From Pseudomonadota bacterium (lineage in GTDB: Bacteria > Pseudomonadota > Alphaproteobacteria > Rhizobiales > Hyphomicrobiaceae): a stretch of 8,814 nucleotides of DNA. The translations under genes and the position numbers were made by a program. The first letter of the stretch is position 1. Each line of letters starts with the position of its first letter. Under the pieces are notes generated by a model, which saw only the letters and a list, made by a program, of their open reading frames with translations, searched no databases and was not told where the DNA came from. The DNA is taken from positions 1 through 8,814 of the forward strand of contig JAEWCT010000049.1 of the NCBI GenBank assembly GCA_023390485.1, written 5' to 3'. Shown here piece after piece: positions 1-6,593 of this stretch.

Positions 1-2854
1 CGAGCTTCGCGACGAGCTGTGCGCCGCCATCGAGCGTGCCCTTTGCATCGAGGCTCGCCAGATCTCCATTACGCGTCTCGATCGCCATCTTGAGATTGCG
101 GAGCGAGACGTCGGAACTGCCGATGACGTTCGCGAGATCGACCGTCACGTGCGCACCGGCCGCCGCGGGCCTGTCCTTCCGGCCCGGCCCATCGCCGACG
201 TTGAATAGCGAGCGGAAGAAATTCCGTCCGTCAAAATTCGATCCGGCGATTTTCATCGTCCAGACATCATCCTTGCTCCGTGACCCGCTGACGTCAAGGC
301 GCGAGATGACGTTGAGATTGAGCCCGGGGAAATTGAATTCTTTGACCTTGTTGTCGGTACCGATGACGATGCGCCCGTCGGCGGCGATATCGTCGCTCAC
401 CACTTTGAAGTTCTGGAGTTCCGTATCGCGGCCCGCAGCAGCTACGATATCGGCATCGAGGCTCGCGGCTCGCCCCGGAGGCTTGCGCCATTGCAGGTGG
501 TCGAACGTCAGATCGGCATCCGTCAGATCCGCATGCAGCTTGATCGCGGGCTCGGGCCGGTCGCCTTTCTGCAACGAAACTTCGACCGGCACGACGCCGT
601 GCACGATATTGTTGACGTCGAGGCCGAGCTGCGTCCGGTCCGCCTCGTCGAGCTTCGCGACGATCTTGAGGGGCGGCTGCTGGCCGGCATCCGGACCGAG
701 AAGACGCTGGCCGACGACCTTCGCCGGAATCCCGTTGATGAGCAGATCGCCCTTCGCATCGAGCGAGGTGTCGGTCAGATTGAGATCGAGCGTAAAGCCC
801 TGGATGTCGAAACGCCCCGCGACCTTGCCGAAGCGCCCGTCGGATACGCGGGCTTTGCCGGTAATCGCCATGTCGTCGCCGGTGACGCCCTGGACGAATG
901 GCAGCTTGATCAAAAGCTGCGCGTCAATCTTGCCTTCGCCAGCCTTCGGCAACGGCGAAGCGTCGCGAACTGCCCGAACGGGAAGCTGCTCCATCGCTTC
1001 AAGGAACGGCGCCAGTTCCCCGGCGGCGGAAAAGCCGATCTCGCCGTTGGGGCGAGAGCCCATGATGTCGTCCGTCGTCAGGTGTCCGTTCTTGAGTGGC
1101 AGCTGGCCACCGTTCGCCAACGCGACCGCGCCTTCGGGCACCGTAATATCGAGTGCATTGTCATTAATGCGGATCGACATGCTCGGTGCTGTAATCGCCG
1201 GCATGCCGGGCAACGGGGTAAAGACGGCATCGCTTGCCTCGAAACTCGCGCCGACGCGCTCGAGCTCGGTCGAAACGGAGCCGGGTTCGATGCCCCCGAC
1301 GTTCCTGTTCGTGTACCGAAGAGTTCCGCCCTTGAAGTTTACGGCCGATACGTTCTTGCCAACCCAATCGCGCGTCCCCGACGCCACCGCACGCGGCCAT
1401 AACGCCTTCAACGTCGCAAGCGGCATCGGCGAAACGGCGAACTCGGCCGACACGCTCTGACCTTGCGGGCCCGCTTGGGTCGTCGCCTTGATCCTCGCCT
1501 CTCCCCCACCGCCCGAGAGGCGGAATTCAGTCAGATCGATGAAACCCCGCCGCGGTATGATTGAGCCACGCGCCGACCAGTTGTCGATTGTGACCGGAGG
1601 CACATTGAATTCCGCCGCCTCGAGGACGCCGTTCTTGCCGTCGAGCGCGAACTGCCATTGCGGCGGGTCCGATCCCTGCGAGACGTCTGTCATGTTCCCG
1701 GTGAACATCATCGTGCCGTCGGCCCATTTCACCGGGCTCGGCTGCAGCTCCCAGTGCCGGGCCTTGCCGTCGAAGGTCAGCTTGAAGAGACCGGCGGTGA
1801 CCTCCATCGGGTGAACCAGATACGGAAGGCGCACGCGCCCCTGTCCAACTTCGACGGCAAGCTCGCCGCTTTCGATATCACCAACACTCGAAAGCCCGAT
1901 AGTGGCATCGCCCGATACCGGGAATTCGAAGTTGCCGAGCAACGCAAGTGGGGGAGCCGCAGCTGCGAGCGTCGATGGAACGAGGTCGCGGATCGTTGCC
2001 TTCACATCGAGCTTGCCGGTTTGAACACTCTCGTCCGTTAGGAACGATACCGACCAAGCCCCCTTGGGTGACGCGACGGTCGCACGGCCGGAGATCACGC
2101 TCCGCCGCTCGGCATGATTGAAATCGACGCTGGCCTCGTCGATCCGCCACGAGCTGCGCTGGCCTTCGTAGTCGACGACGACGGTCGCGTTCGAAAGGCC
2201 GAATTCCGTCAGATAAGAGGTAGCGTCGAGACGATTGCGGGCACGGCGCGACGACTCGCTCAGCATCTTCGCGAGATTGACTTTCGTTCCGGCTTCGACC
2301 GGGCGCGGTGTTATGACCGTCGTCCCCGGAGCGGTGGCCGCAGGCGGAGGCGCATTAGCCGCTGCCCCGGCCCCGTCCGGACGCACGGGAACAGGCTTCG
2401 GCACGGCGCGCTCGAACACGAACCCGGACTTCTCGGAATAGGCGAGAGCGATGATCGGATCGATCAACTCGATACGCGCCGGAACAATGCGGCCGCGCAT
2501 AAGCGCCGCCATCGAGATGTTCACGGCCGCGAGCGGCGACGACAGCACGACATCACCGCCCTGCTCCAGCACGCCGACGTCCCGCAGCCTGAATTCCAGT
2601 TCTCCGCTCGGTCCGAGCCGAAGCTCCGCGCCGTCGATCCTCACCGAACTCGTCACGAGTTCGGCGTTGATGCCCCGCTCGATTGGAGACACGACGAAGT
2701 TGAGAGCGATCGGTCCGTGCCTGAGCCGCACGTAAAGAAGGCCCGTCGCCATCATTACGAGCAGTGTCAGCGGCACGACGAGATAAAAGAGGATGCGGCA
2801 GCCGCCGAAGAAGTGACGGAGCCCCGCGGACATCGCGCTGTCTTCGCCAGACAT
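1..2854 (-). CDS. AsmA/YhdP-like DUF3971-domain envelope protein, 3' end cut off by window
   Basis: I read the minus strand from an ATG at 2854 to the left edge without a stop, giving at least 951 residues; the C-terminus is outside. Residues about 22-42 form one hydrophobic membrane segment, followed by a charged stretch. The rest is the repetitive beta-rich, Gly/Asp-rich sequence typical of AsmA-clan proteins. A Pro/Ala-rich linker lies at about 151-190. The hallmark LWP...G-T-R-D-W-V motif at about 485-498 matches DUF3971/AsmA-like proteins such as YhdP. From family knowledge these are inner-membrane-anchored periplasmic proteins, related to TamB, linked to phospholipid transport to the outer membrane and barrier function; that role here is inferred. 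A second in-frame ATG at 2833 is also possible, since neither has a clear Shine-Dalgarno. The gene is divergent from the peroxiredoxin gene. Confidence 0.88.
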   Translation of the reverse strand, partial: MSGEDSAMSAGLRHFFGGCRILFYLVVPLTLLVMMATGLLYVRLRHGPIALNFVVSPIERGINAELVTSSVRIDGAELRLGPSGELEFRLRDVGVLEQGGDVVLSSPLAAVNISMAALMRGRIVPARIELIDPIIALAYSEKSGFVFERAVPKPVPVRPDGAGAAANAPPPAATAPGTTVITPRPVEAGTKVNLAKMLSESSRRARNRLDATSYLTEFGLSNATVVVDYEGQRSSWRIDEASVDFNHAERRSVISGRATVASPKGAWSVSFLTDESVQTGKLDVKATIRDLVPSTLAAAAPPLALLGNFEFPVSGDATIGLSSVGDIESGELAVEVGQGRVRLPYLVHPMEVTAGLFKLTFDGKARHWELQPSPVKWADGTMMFTGNMTDVSQGSDPPQWQFALDGKNGVLEAAEFNVPPVTIDNWSARGSIIPRRGFIDLTEFRLSGGGGEARIKATTQAGPQGQSVSAEFAVSPMPLATLKALWPRAVASGTRDWVGKNVSAVNFKGGTLRYTNRNVGGIEPGSVSTELERVGASFEASDAVFTPLPGMPAITAPSMSIRINDNALDITVPEGAVALANGGQLPLKNGHLTTDDIMGSRPNGEIGFSAAGELAPFLEAMEQLPVRAVRDASPLPKAGEGKIDAQLLIKLPFVQGVTGDDMAITGKARVSDGRFGKVAGRFDIQGFTLDLNLTDTSLDAKGDLLINGIPAKVVGQRLLGPDAGQQPPLKIVAKLDEADRTQLGLDVNNIVHGVVPVEVSLQKGDRPEPAIKLHADLTDADLTFDHLQWRKPPGRAASLDADIVAAAGRDTELQNFKVVSDDIAADGRIVIGTDNKVKEFNFPGLNLNVISRLDVSGSRSKDDVWTMKIAGSNFDGRNFFRSLFNVGDGPGRKDRPAAAGAHVTVDLANVIGSSDVSLRNLKMAIETRNGDLASLDAKGTLDGGAQLVAKL

Positions 2855-3053
2855 TGCAAGGCTCGGCGGTGCCGCGGCCACGCGCTGCGAAATCGCAGTT
2901 CGTGGCGCGCCATTTTGCTGCACGCTATGGTCGGCGCCGCGCCGAGTTGGTGGGCGCCCGCCGGTTGCCAGTTTCGTCAACTCCGCTCCTCACCCCCCGC
3001 AGACCGATGCCGGCCCGGGTCCCCCGTGCTGTTGCCGGGAACGGACGGAAAAA

Positions 3054-3070
3054 ACTTTCAGAATGAAAGT
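3054..3070. promoter_or_regulatory. Perfect 7-bp inverted repeat upstream of bcp (candidate operator)
   Basis: ACTTTCA and TGAAAGT form a perfect inverted repeat around a 3-base centre (GAA). It stands out as AT-rich inside the GC-rich 292-bp gap between the divergent AsmA-like and bcp genes, about 76 bp upstream of the bcp ATG. No U-tract follows, so a terminator is unlikely. It could be a regulator half-site pair, but it does not match an OxyR, Irr or RirA consensus well enough to name one. The rest of the 2855-3146 gap shows no gene and no promoter I can assign. Confidence 0.35.
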
Positions 3071-3146
3071 CTAAATCCCCTGGCCTCCGCTCTCTCGACG
3101 TGCCAGCTACAGTGCCGAAAAACGACAAAAGAAAGGCACATTCCAA

Positions 3147-3611
3147 ATGATCGAGGAAGGAAAAAAAGCGCCGGATTTTGCCCTGCCCGACGACAACGGC
3201 GGAGAGGTGCGCCTGTCCAAACTCAAGGGCCATCCGGTCGTCGTCTATTTCTATCCAAAGGACGACACATCGGGTTGTACACAGGAAGCGAAAGACTTCT
3301 CTTGCCTCGCCTCGGAATTCGCGGCCGAGGGGGCCGAAGTCGTCGGCATCTCCCCCGATAGTCCGAAGAGTCATCAAAAATTCAAATCCAAGTACGATTT
3401 GTCGGTCCGCCTGCTCGCCGACGAGCAAAAGGAGATCGCGACCGCCTATGGCGTGTGGGTCGAAAAATCGATGTACGGGAAAAAATACATGGGCGTCGAA
3501 CGCTCGACTTTCCTCATCGACAAAACGGGCAAAATCGCCCGCAGCTGGCGCAAAGTCCGCATCCCCGGCCACGCCGACGAGGTCTTGGAGGCGGTCAGAG
3601 CGCTCAAATGA
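3147..3611 (+). CDS. bcp: Thioredoxin-dependent peroxiredoxin, Bcp/PrxQ family
   Basis: This 154-residue protein is full length for the Bcp/PrxQ family of thiol peroxidases, which reduce hydrogen peroxide and organic hydroperoxides in the cytoplasm using thioredoxin. The N-terminal G-x-x-A-P-D-F motif is at 5-11 and the active site Y-P-K-D-D-T-S-G-C at 36-44, with C44 as the peroxidatic cysteine. The canonical Pro before Gly is Ser, a variant common in alphaproteobacteria. The resolving cysteine normally found five residues later is Lys49. A second cysteine occurs at C53 in the same helix and there are no others, so the enzyme is either 1-Cys or uses C53. The C-terminal half carries the Y-G-V-W...K-Y-M-G-V-E-R-S-T-F family signature. 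The ATG at 3147 follows GAAAGG with 10 bases of spacing. The gene is divergent from the AsmA-like gene and 240 bp ahead of the bactofilin gene. Confidence 0.95.
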   Translation: MIEEGKKAPDFALPDDNGGEVRLSKLKGHPVVVYFYPKDDTSGCTQEAKDFSCLASEFAAEGAEVVGISPDSPKSHQKFKSKYDLSVRLLADEQKEIATAYGVWVEKSMYGKKYMGVERSTFLIDKTGKIARSWRKVRIPGHADEVLEAVRALK

Positions 3612-3851
3612 TAACCATGCCGGTGCGAATTACGGCACCGTTGATCTTCCGCCACACTTCTCCACCAAGATTTATGTCTTCTGCGGCAACGCAGAGGATT
3701 TCCGGTGGAAATTGTTTGCCGCTACGATGGACTGCGGCGCCAAAAGTGCTACGCGAATCAAACGCACTCGCCGCAGATTTGGATGACGTAATGCGTTGAG
3801 ACCGCTCAGGGTGCGGATCGTTGCTTAAGTCGTGTAAGAGGGGATGACCAT
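3612..3851. other. Non-coding gap between bcp and the bactofilin gene
   Basis: I see no credible gene in these 240 bp. Just after the bcp stop, CGGTGC (3621-3626) and GCACCG (3635-3640) form a 6-bp stem with an 8-base loop. Only a weak TTGATCTT follows, so at best it is a poor terminator. The bactofilin gene has its own good Shine-Dalgarno, AGAGGGG at 3837-3843, eight bases before its ATG. Overlapping open frames here have no recognisable family and read as chance. Confidence 0.5.
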
Positions 3852-4382
3852 ATGTTGCCAAATTTTCGCCGTTCCGAGGCCGATTTAAGATCGCAGCCGA
3901 CCGCCTCCGCCGCGGAAACGAGCCATGCACCCGCATTCCAGCCGCGTCCCTTTCTATCCGTACCACGTGCCGCGGCGACAGATGGACCTAAATCCGTCTC
4001 GGTAATCGGCGCCGATCTCACGATTACCGGCAATCTCATCTGCAAGGGTGAAGTCCAGGTCGACGGCATCGTTGAGGGCGACATCCAAGGCAGCAACGTC
4101 GTCGTCGGCGAAAACGCGACGGTCACCGGCAGCATCTCCGGCGAAGAGGTCATCGTCCGCGGTCACGTCGTCGGATCGGTCCGTGGCCGCCGCGTCATGC
4201 TGCAGACAACGAGCCAGGTCGAAGGCGATATTTTCCACCAGTCGCTGTCCATCGAGCAGGGCGCTCTGTTCGAAGGCAAATCGCGCCGTACCAAGGAAGA
4301 CCCACGCACAATTGCAGTGCCCAAATCCGAGCCGATCGGCTTTGTTGTTCCGCCGCGGCTGCCGCCCGAATTACCGAATTGA
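3852..4382 (+). CDS. Bactofilin (polymer-forming cytoskeletal protein, DUF583)
   Basis: This 176-residue protein has a central bactofilin domain at about 48-146. It begins with the typical S-V-I-G-A-D-L-T-I-T-G-N segment and continues with short beta repeats rich in G and V (V-D-G-x-V-E-G-D-I, V-x-G-x-I-S-G-E), as expected for a right-handed beta-helix. Flanking it are a disordered Ala/Pro/Ser-rich N-terminus (1-46) and a short Pro-rich C-terminal tail (147-176). Bactofilins polymerise without nucleotide into cytoplasmic filaments, often membrane-bound, that position cell-wall enzymes; the role here is inferred from the family. In many relatives an M23 peptidase gene lies next door, but none is in this window. 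The start at 3852 is set by AGAGGGG eight bases upstream. The stop codon lies inside a 13-bp tandem duplication. Confidence 0.95.
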   Translation: MLPNFRRSEADLRSQPTASAAETSHAPAFQPRPFLSVPRAAATDGPKSVSVIGADLTITGNLICKGEVQVDGIVEGDIQGSNVVVGENATVTGSISGEEVIVRGHVVGSVRGRRVMLQTTSQVEGDIFHQSLSIEQGALFEGKSRRTKEDPRTIAVPKSEPIGFVVPPRLPPELPN

Positions 4383-4393
4383 ATTACCGAATT
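4368..4393 (+). repeat. Perfect 13-bp tandem duplication across the bactofilin stop codon
   Basis: GAATTACCGAATT occurs twice back to back (4368-4380 and 4381-4393). The first copy encodes the last residues of the bactofilin and its end supplies the T of the TGA stop. With a single copy the frame would read the same residues (E-L-P-N) and end at TAA. The duplication therefore changed only the stop codon and left the protein unaltered. Confidence 0.9.
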
Positions 4394-4402
4394 AATGTAC
4401 CT

Positions 4403-4455
4403 CCCGAGACTCTCAAACCCGAGACCCTAAGTCCGAAGACCTCAGACCCCTAGAC
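4403..4455 (+). repeat. Four degenerate 14-15-bp repeats in a C-rich tract
   Basis: CCCGAGAC starts units at 4403 and 4418. A variant, TCCGAAGAC, starts at 4432, and CCCCTAGAC follows at 4447, giving a period of 15, 14 and 15 bases. The surrounding 100 bases on the plus strand are strongly C-rich and G-poor (about 43 C to 16 G by hand count). That is the composition associated with Rho utilisation downstream of a gene; this role is inferred only. The remainder of the gap to 4634 shows no gene. Confidence 0.6.
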
Positions 4456-4456
4456 G

Positions 4457-4475
4457 AAAAGCCCCAGGCTCTTTT
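4457..4475 (+). terminator. Weak hairpin after the bactofilin gene (possible terminator)
   Basis: AAAAGCC pairs with GGCTCTTTT across a CCA loop, with one bulged C, and the 3' arm contains TTTT followed by a C-run. Only three G-C pairs support the stem, so it is a weak intrinsic terminator by itself. It lies 75 bp after the bactofilin stop. The minus-strand acetyltransferase gene ends at 4635, so termination between these convergent genes would be expected. Confidence 0.35.
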
Positions 4476-4634
4476 CCCCCAAGGGCCTAACTCACCTTTC
4501 CGGCCGCCAGTTTGTAACTGTGCGTCGACGGCCGGGAAGGATTTCGAAAGTTCGCTCCCGCCGCATCAGAACGATGATCTGCGAGGTTTCGCCGCTTCGG
4601 CCTGTCCGCGAGCCCAGCTGCGTGGACAACTTTC

Positions 4635-5162
4635 TCAGAGCGCTCGTCCCAGAAACACCAGCTCGCAGCCAGCGCCGGCGCGAGCAACTTCCGCAAATCC
4701 GGCCCTATTGTAGAAGCCGATATTCTGCGCCCCGACAGAGGTCACGACATGGACGCCGGGCGCGCCGTGGGCCTTCGCGTCGGCGGCGAAGCAATCGACC
4801 AACTGCCTTCCGATGCCGCGATTGCGAAAATCCGGCGCGACGTTCACATGCAGATGCGCGGGGAACTGTTTCGTCCGCACGTGCAAATCGGCGAAGAACC
4901 CGATATCGGCAAACCGCGACGCAACCGCCGGATCGTCGACCGCGCCGACGAGGTAGCCGATAACACCTCCGGCCGGCGTCATTGCCAGATACGCGAATTG
5001 TGGATCGTCACGGAGATAGCGCCCGAGCCACCGGTCGCGAAATGCCACGCGCGATCGCTCGGTTTCGAACGATTTCGTATTGCTCGATTCAAAGAAAATG
5101 GTGTCGATGCTGCGCTCGATTTCGGGCGTCAGAGCAACGTCGAGATAACGGCAGATGTTCAA
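4635..5162 (-). CDS. GNAT-family N-acetyltransferase
   Basis: This 175-residue protein carries the acetyl-CoA binding motif of GNAT enzymes at about 104-125: a beta strand L-H-V-N-V, then R-N-R-G-I-G (113-118) and the following helix. Motif B, N-I-G-F-Y-N-R-A-G-F, is at 147-156. GNAT enzymes transfer an acetyl group from acetyl-CoA to an amine; the substrate cannot be told from sequence. The start is uncertain. The open frame begins at TTG 5162 (residues N-I-C-R-Y-L-D next). The nearest ATG, at 5179, is out of frame because of a run of eight G between the two; one more G, or two fewer, would join it to this frame. The TTG may be the true start, with the G-run serving as a close Shine-Dalgarno. 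The lipoprotein gene ends 54 bp upstream of the TTG, so both are probably in one transcript. Confidence 0.85.
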   Translation of the reverse strand: MNICRYLDVALTPEIERSIDTIFFESSNTKSFETERSRVAFRDRWLGRYLRDDPQFAYLAMTPAGGVIGYLVGAVDDPAVASRFADIGFFADLHVRTKQFPAHLHVNVAPDFRNRGIGRQLVDCFAADAKAHGAPGVHVVTSVGAQNIGFYNRAGFAEVARAGAGCELVFLGRAL

Positions 5163-5165
5163 AGG

Positions 5166-5173
5166 CCCCCCCC
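5166..5173. repeat. Homopolymer of eight C (G8 on the coding strand) at the acetyltransferase start
   Basis: Eight consecutive C on the plus strand read as G8 on the minus strand, between an ATG at 5179-5177 and the acetyltransferase frame. With G8 the ATG frame ends at once (M-P-G-G-G-L-stop). With G9 or G6 it would continue straight into the enzyme. The tract could be a slippage switch, a sequencing length error, or simply a G-rich ribosome binding region in front of TTG. Confidence 0.75.
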
Positions 5174-5216
5174 GGGCATCACTTCGTTGAGCGACGGCCC
5201 GGCGAAGACACCACGT

Positions 5217-5642
5217 CTATCCGGCGGCGTCTACCGCAGCGACAAGCTGCCTGCGGAACGCCGGCGGCAAATCGGCGGGGATGGAATTCGGCTGCGAGAC
5301 CGTGCCGTTTGATACCTTCACGGAGACCGGCACGGCGGTTCGGTCCGCGGGATTGGGGCCGCCATAGTTGCGGCTATAGGGCTGCGCCGGGTCGTCCGGC
5401 ATCGCCCGGATGCGAACCGATGGCGGAGCCTGAACGGGCAGACCGTCCTGCTCCATCTCGACCGCCGGACCCCGTGCGACATACACCGGCGGCGAGCCTG
5501 CGTAATACGCGGTGTTGTCCGTACCATAAGCGGTGTTGTCGGTCGCACATCCCGCAGCCGAGATTCCGGCTGCCGACGCAATCAGCAAAGTGAGCGCCAC
5601 ACGCGCGGCCTTCGGCCATCGGCCGGGAGGGAACAGAAACAT
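5217..5642 (-). CDS. Small hypothetical lipoprotein
   Basis: The 141-residue product starts with a short basic region (R8, K11, R14) and a hydrophobic stretch at about 15-30. A lipobox S-A-A-G-C follows with the lipidated cysteine at C32, so it should be processed by signal peptidase II. There is no Asp at +2, which favours the outer membrane if Lol rules apply. After the cysteine comes a seven-residue tandem repeat (T-D-N-T-A-Y-G, then T-D-N-T-A-Y-Y). A Pro-rich middle includes D-D-P-A-Q-P-Y-S-R-N-Y-G at 83-94. I do not recognise a named family or function. The ATG at 5642 is preferred because GAAGG lies eight bases upstream; an upstream in-frame GTG at 5666 lacks this. The gene sits between marC (93 bp upstream) and the acetyltransferase on the same strand. 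Confidence 0.8.
   Translation of the reverse strand: MFLFPPGRWPKAARVALTLLIASAAGISAAGCATDNTAYGTDNTAYYAGSPPVYVARGPAVEMEQDGLPVQAPPSVRIRAMPDDPAQPYSRNYGGPNPADRTAVPVSVKVSNGTVSQPNSIPADLPPAFRRQLVAAVDAAG
5509..5540 (-). repeat. Two-copy 21-bp in-frame repeat in the lipoprotein gene
   Basis: GCGGTGTTGTC recurs at 5509 and 5530 on the plus strand, exactly 21 bases apart. It gives the heptapeptide T-D-N-T-A-Y-(G/Y) twice, directly after the lipidated cysteine. The period is a multiple of three, so copy-number change would lengthen or shorten the linker without breaking the frame. Confidence 0.7.
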
Positions 5643-5735
5643 AGGGAACGCCTTCGACAACGCCACAAACGCAACAGAACCTTTCGAACTGTCCGGGAGT
5701 GAAACAGCGAAGCGTTAAATCCACCCTAACGACCG

Positions 5736-6368
5736 CTAACGGGGAATAAGCCCCGACGCATGGATGCCGTTGAAAACCGCCTGCACGGCGATGGCGGCCA
5801 GCAAAATCCCGAACACACGGATAAGCACACGTTGCGCCGTCACACCAAGGAGGTGATTGAGCTGGTTCGCGAGCGCAAGCAGCACCAGCGTGATGACCAT
5901 CACGGAAGCGAGCGACGACACAACGATCACCAGTCCGAGCGGCTCGCCGCGCGCATTCGCTGCGAGCAGAATGCCGGCGCTCATAGCACCCGGCCCGGCA
6001 AGCAGCGGCGTCGCCAAAGGGAACACCGCGATATCGTCCTTGGACTGCGCTTCCGCACCTTCGGGCGGCGTGAGCTTGATTGCTCCCGCCGGCCTCGCGA
6101 AGATCATGTCGAGCGCGATCAGGAGCAGGACGATTCCGCCCGCGACCTGCAACGCTGCGATCGAAACGCCAAGCTCGCTGAGAATGGGTTCGCCGAACAC
6201 CGTAAAGACAGCGAGAATGCACGATGCAATCAACGTCGCGCGAATGGCGATGGCGCGCCGCTGCTCGTAGGGCATCTTCGGTGTGAAGGCCGCGAACAGC
6301 ACCGCTGCTTCGATCGGCCCGATCGTCGCGAAAAACGTCAGGAAGCTTTTGAGTCCCATCTCAAGCAT
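5736..6368 (-). CDS. MarC-family integral membrane protein (UPF0056)
   Basis: This 210-residue hydrophobic protein has about six membrane segments (roughly 7-28, 42-59, 66-90, 117-137, 144-168, 183-203). The two-fold layout of the MarC/SnatA family is visible. The first half carries the N-terminal family motif in a divergent form (F-F-A-T-I-G-P-I-E), and the second half the conserved P-L-A-T-P-L-L-A-G-P-G-A at 117-128. The family lies in the inner membrane. Its transport role is poorly defined: SnatA members move small amino acids, and the old link of E. coli MarC to multidrug resistance was not upheld. ATG 6368 is chosen over the more upstream ATG at 6422 because AAAGG sits nine bases before it and the added N-terminus would be a basic, non-conserved stretch. 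It is likely the first gene of the marC-lipoprotein-acetyltransferase set and is divergent from usg. Confidence 0.93.
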   Translation of the reverse strand: MLEMGLKSFLTFFATIGPIEAAVLFAAFTPKMPYEQRRAIAIRATLIASCILAVFTVFGEPILSELGVSIAALQVAGGIVLLLIALDMIFARPAGAIKLTPPEGAEAQSKDDIAVFPLATPLLAGPGAMSAGILLAANARGEPLGLVIVVSSLASVMVITLVLLALANQLNHLLGVTAQRVLIRVFGILLAAIAVQAVFNGIHASGLIPR

Positions 6369-6488
6369 TTTCGTGCGCCTTTGCCGTCGAGGAAATCGCC
6401 TTTCCGAACCACTGGACTGCACAGCAAGCCAGCATATTGCGCAAGCGCACGGCGGAAATTCCGAGCACTCGATTTACGCGGCTGCTAA

Positions 6489-6500
6489 CAATTCGAATTG
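6489..6500. promoter_or_regulatory. 12-bp palindrome in the marC/usg divergent promoter region
   Basis: CAATTCGAATTG is a perfect palindrome in the 225-bp gap between the divergent marC and usg genes, 94 bp before the usg start and 121 bp before the marC start. It could be a regulator site serving either gene. AT-rich palindromes of this size also arise by chance, so confidence is low. Nothing else in the gap looks like a gene. Confidence 0.3.
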
Positions 6501-6578
6501 ACGAATAATCGATATGGACACGGAACGAATCTCGCTGAATCATCGTCGTTTCAGGGAGGGCACCCAATCACCTAATTG

Positions 6579-6585
6579 AAAGGAG
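6579..6585 (+). promoter_or_regulatory. Strong Shine-Dalgarno fixing the usg GTG start
   Basis: AAAGGAG lies eight bases before GTG 6594, which is ideal spacing. It rules out the further upstream in-frame TTG at 6576, which would place the site inside the coding sequence. Confidence 0.75.
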
Positions 6586-6593
6586 ATTGCTAC

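Noticed and set aside
36..1460. A 474-codon open frame on the plus strand
   Set aside because: It lies antisense to the AsmA-like gene, whose frame gives a coherent membrane anchor and the DUF3971 motif. The plus-strand product is Arg/Ser-rich and resembles no family; such shadows are common opposite GC-rich genes. The same holds for other plus-strand frames up to about 3000.
3038..3064. Possible EcfG promoter ahead of bcp (GGAAC at 3038)
   Set aside because: No CGTT-like element follows at 16-18 bases.
3824..3838. CtrA-like half-site (TTAA) ahead of the bactofilin gene
   Set aside because: The second TTAA at seven-base spacing is absent.
3604..3966. A 120-codon minus-strand frame between bcp and the bactofilin gene
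   Set aside because: No ribosome binding site, no recognisable family, and it runs into both neighbouring real genes antisense.
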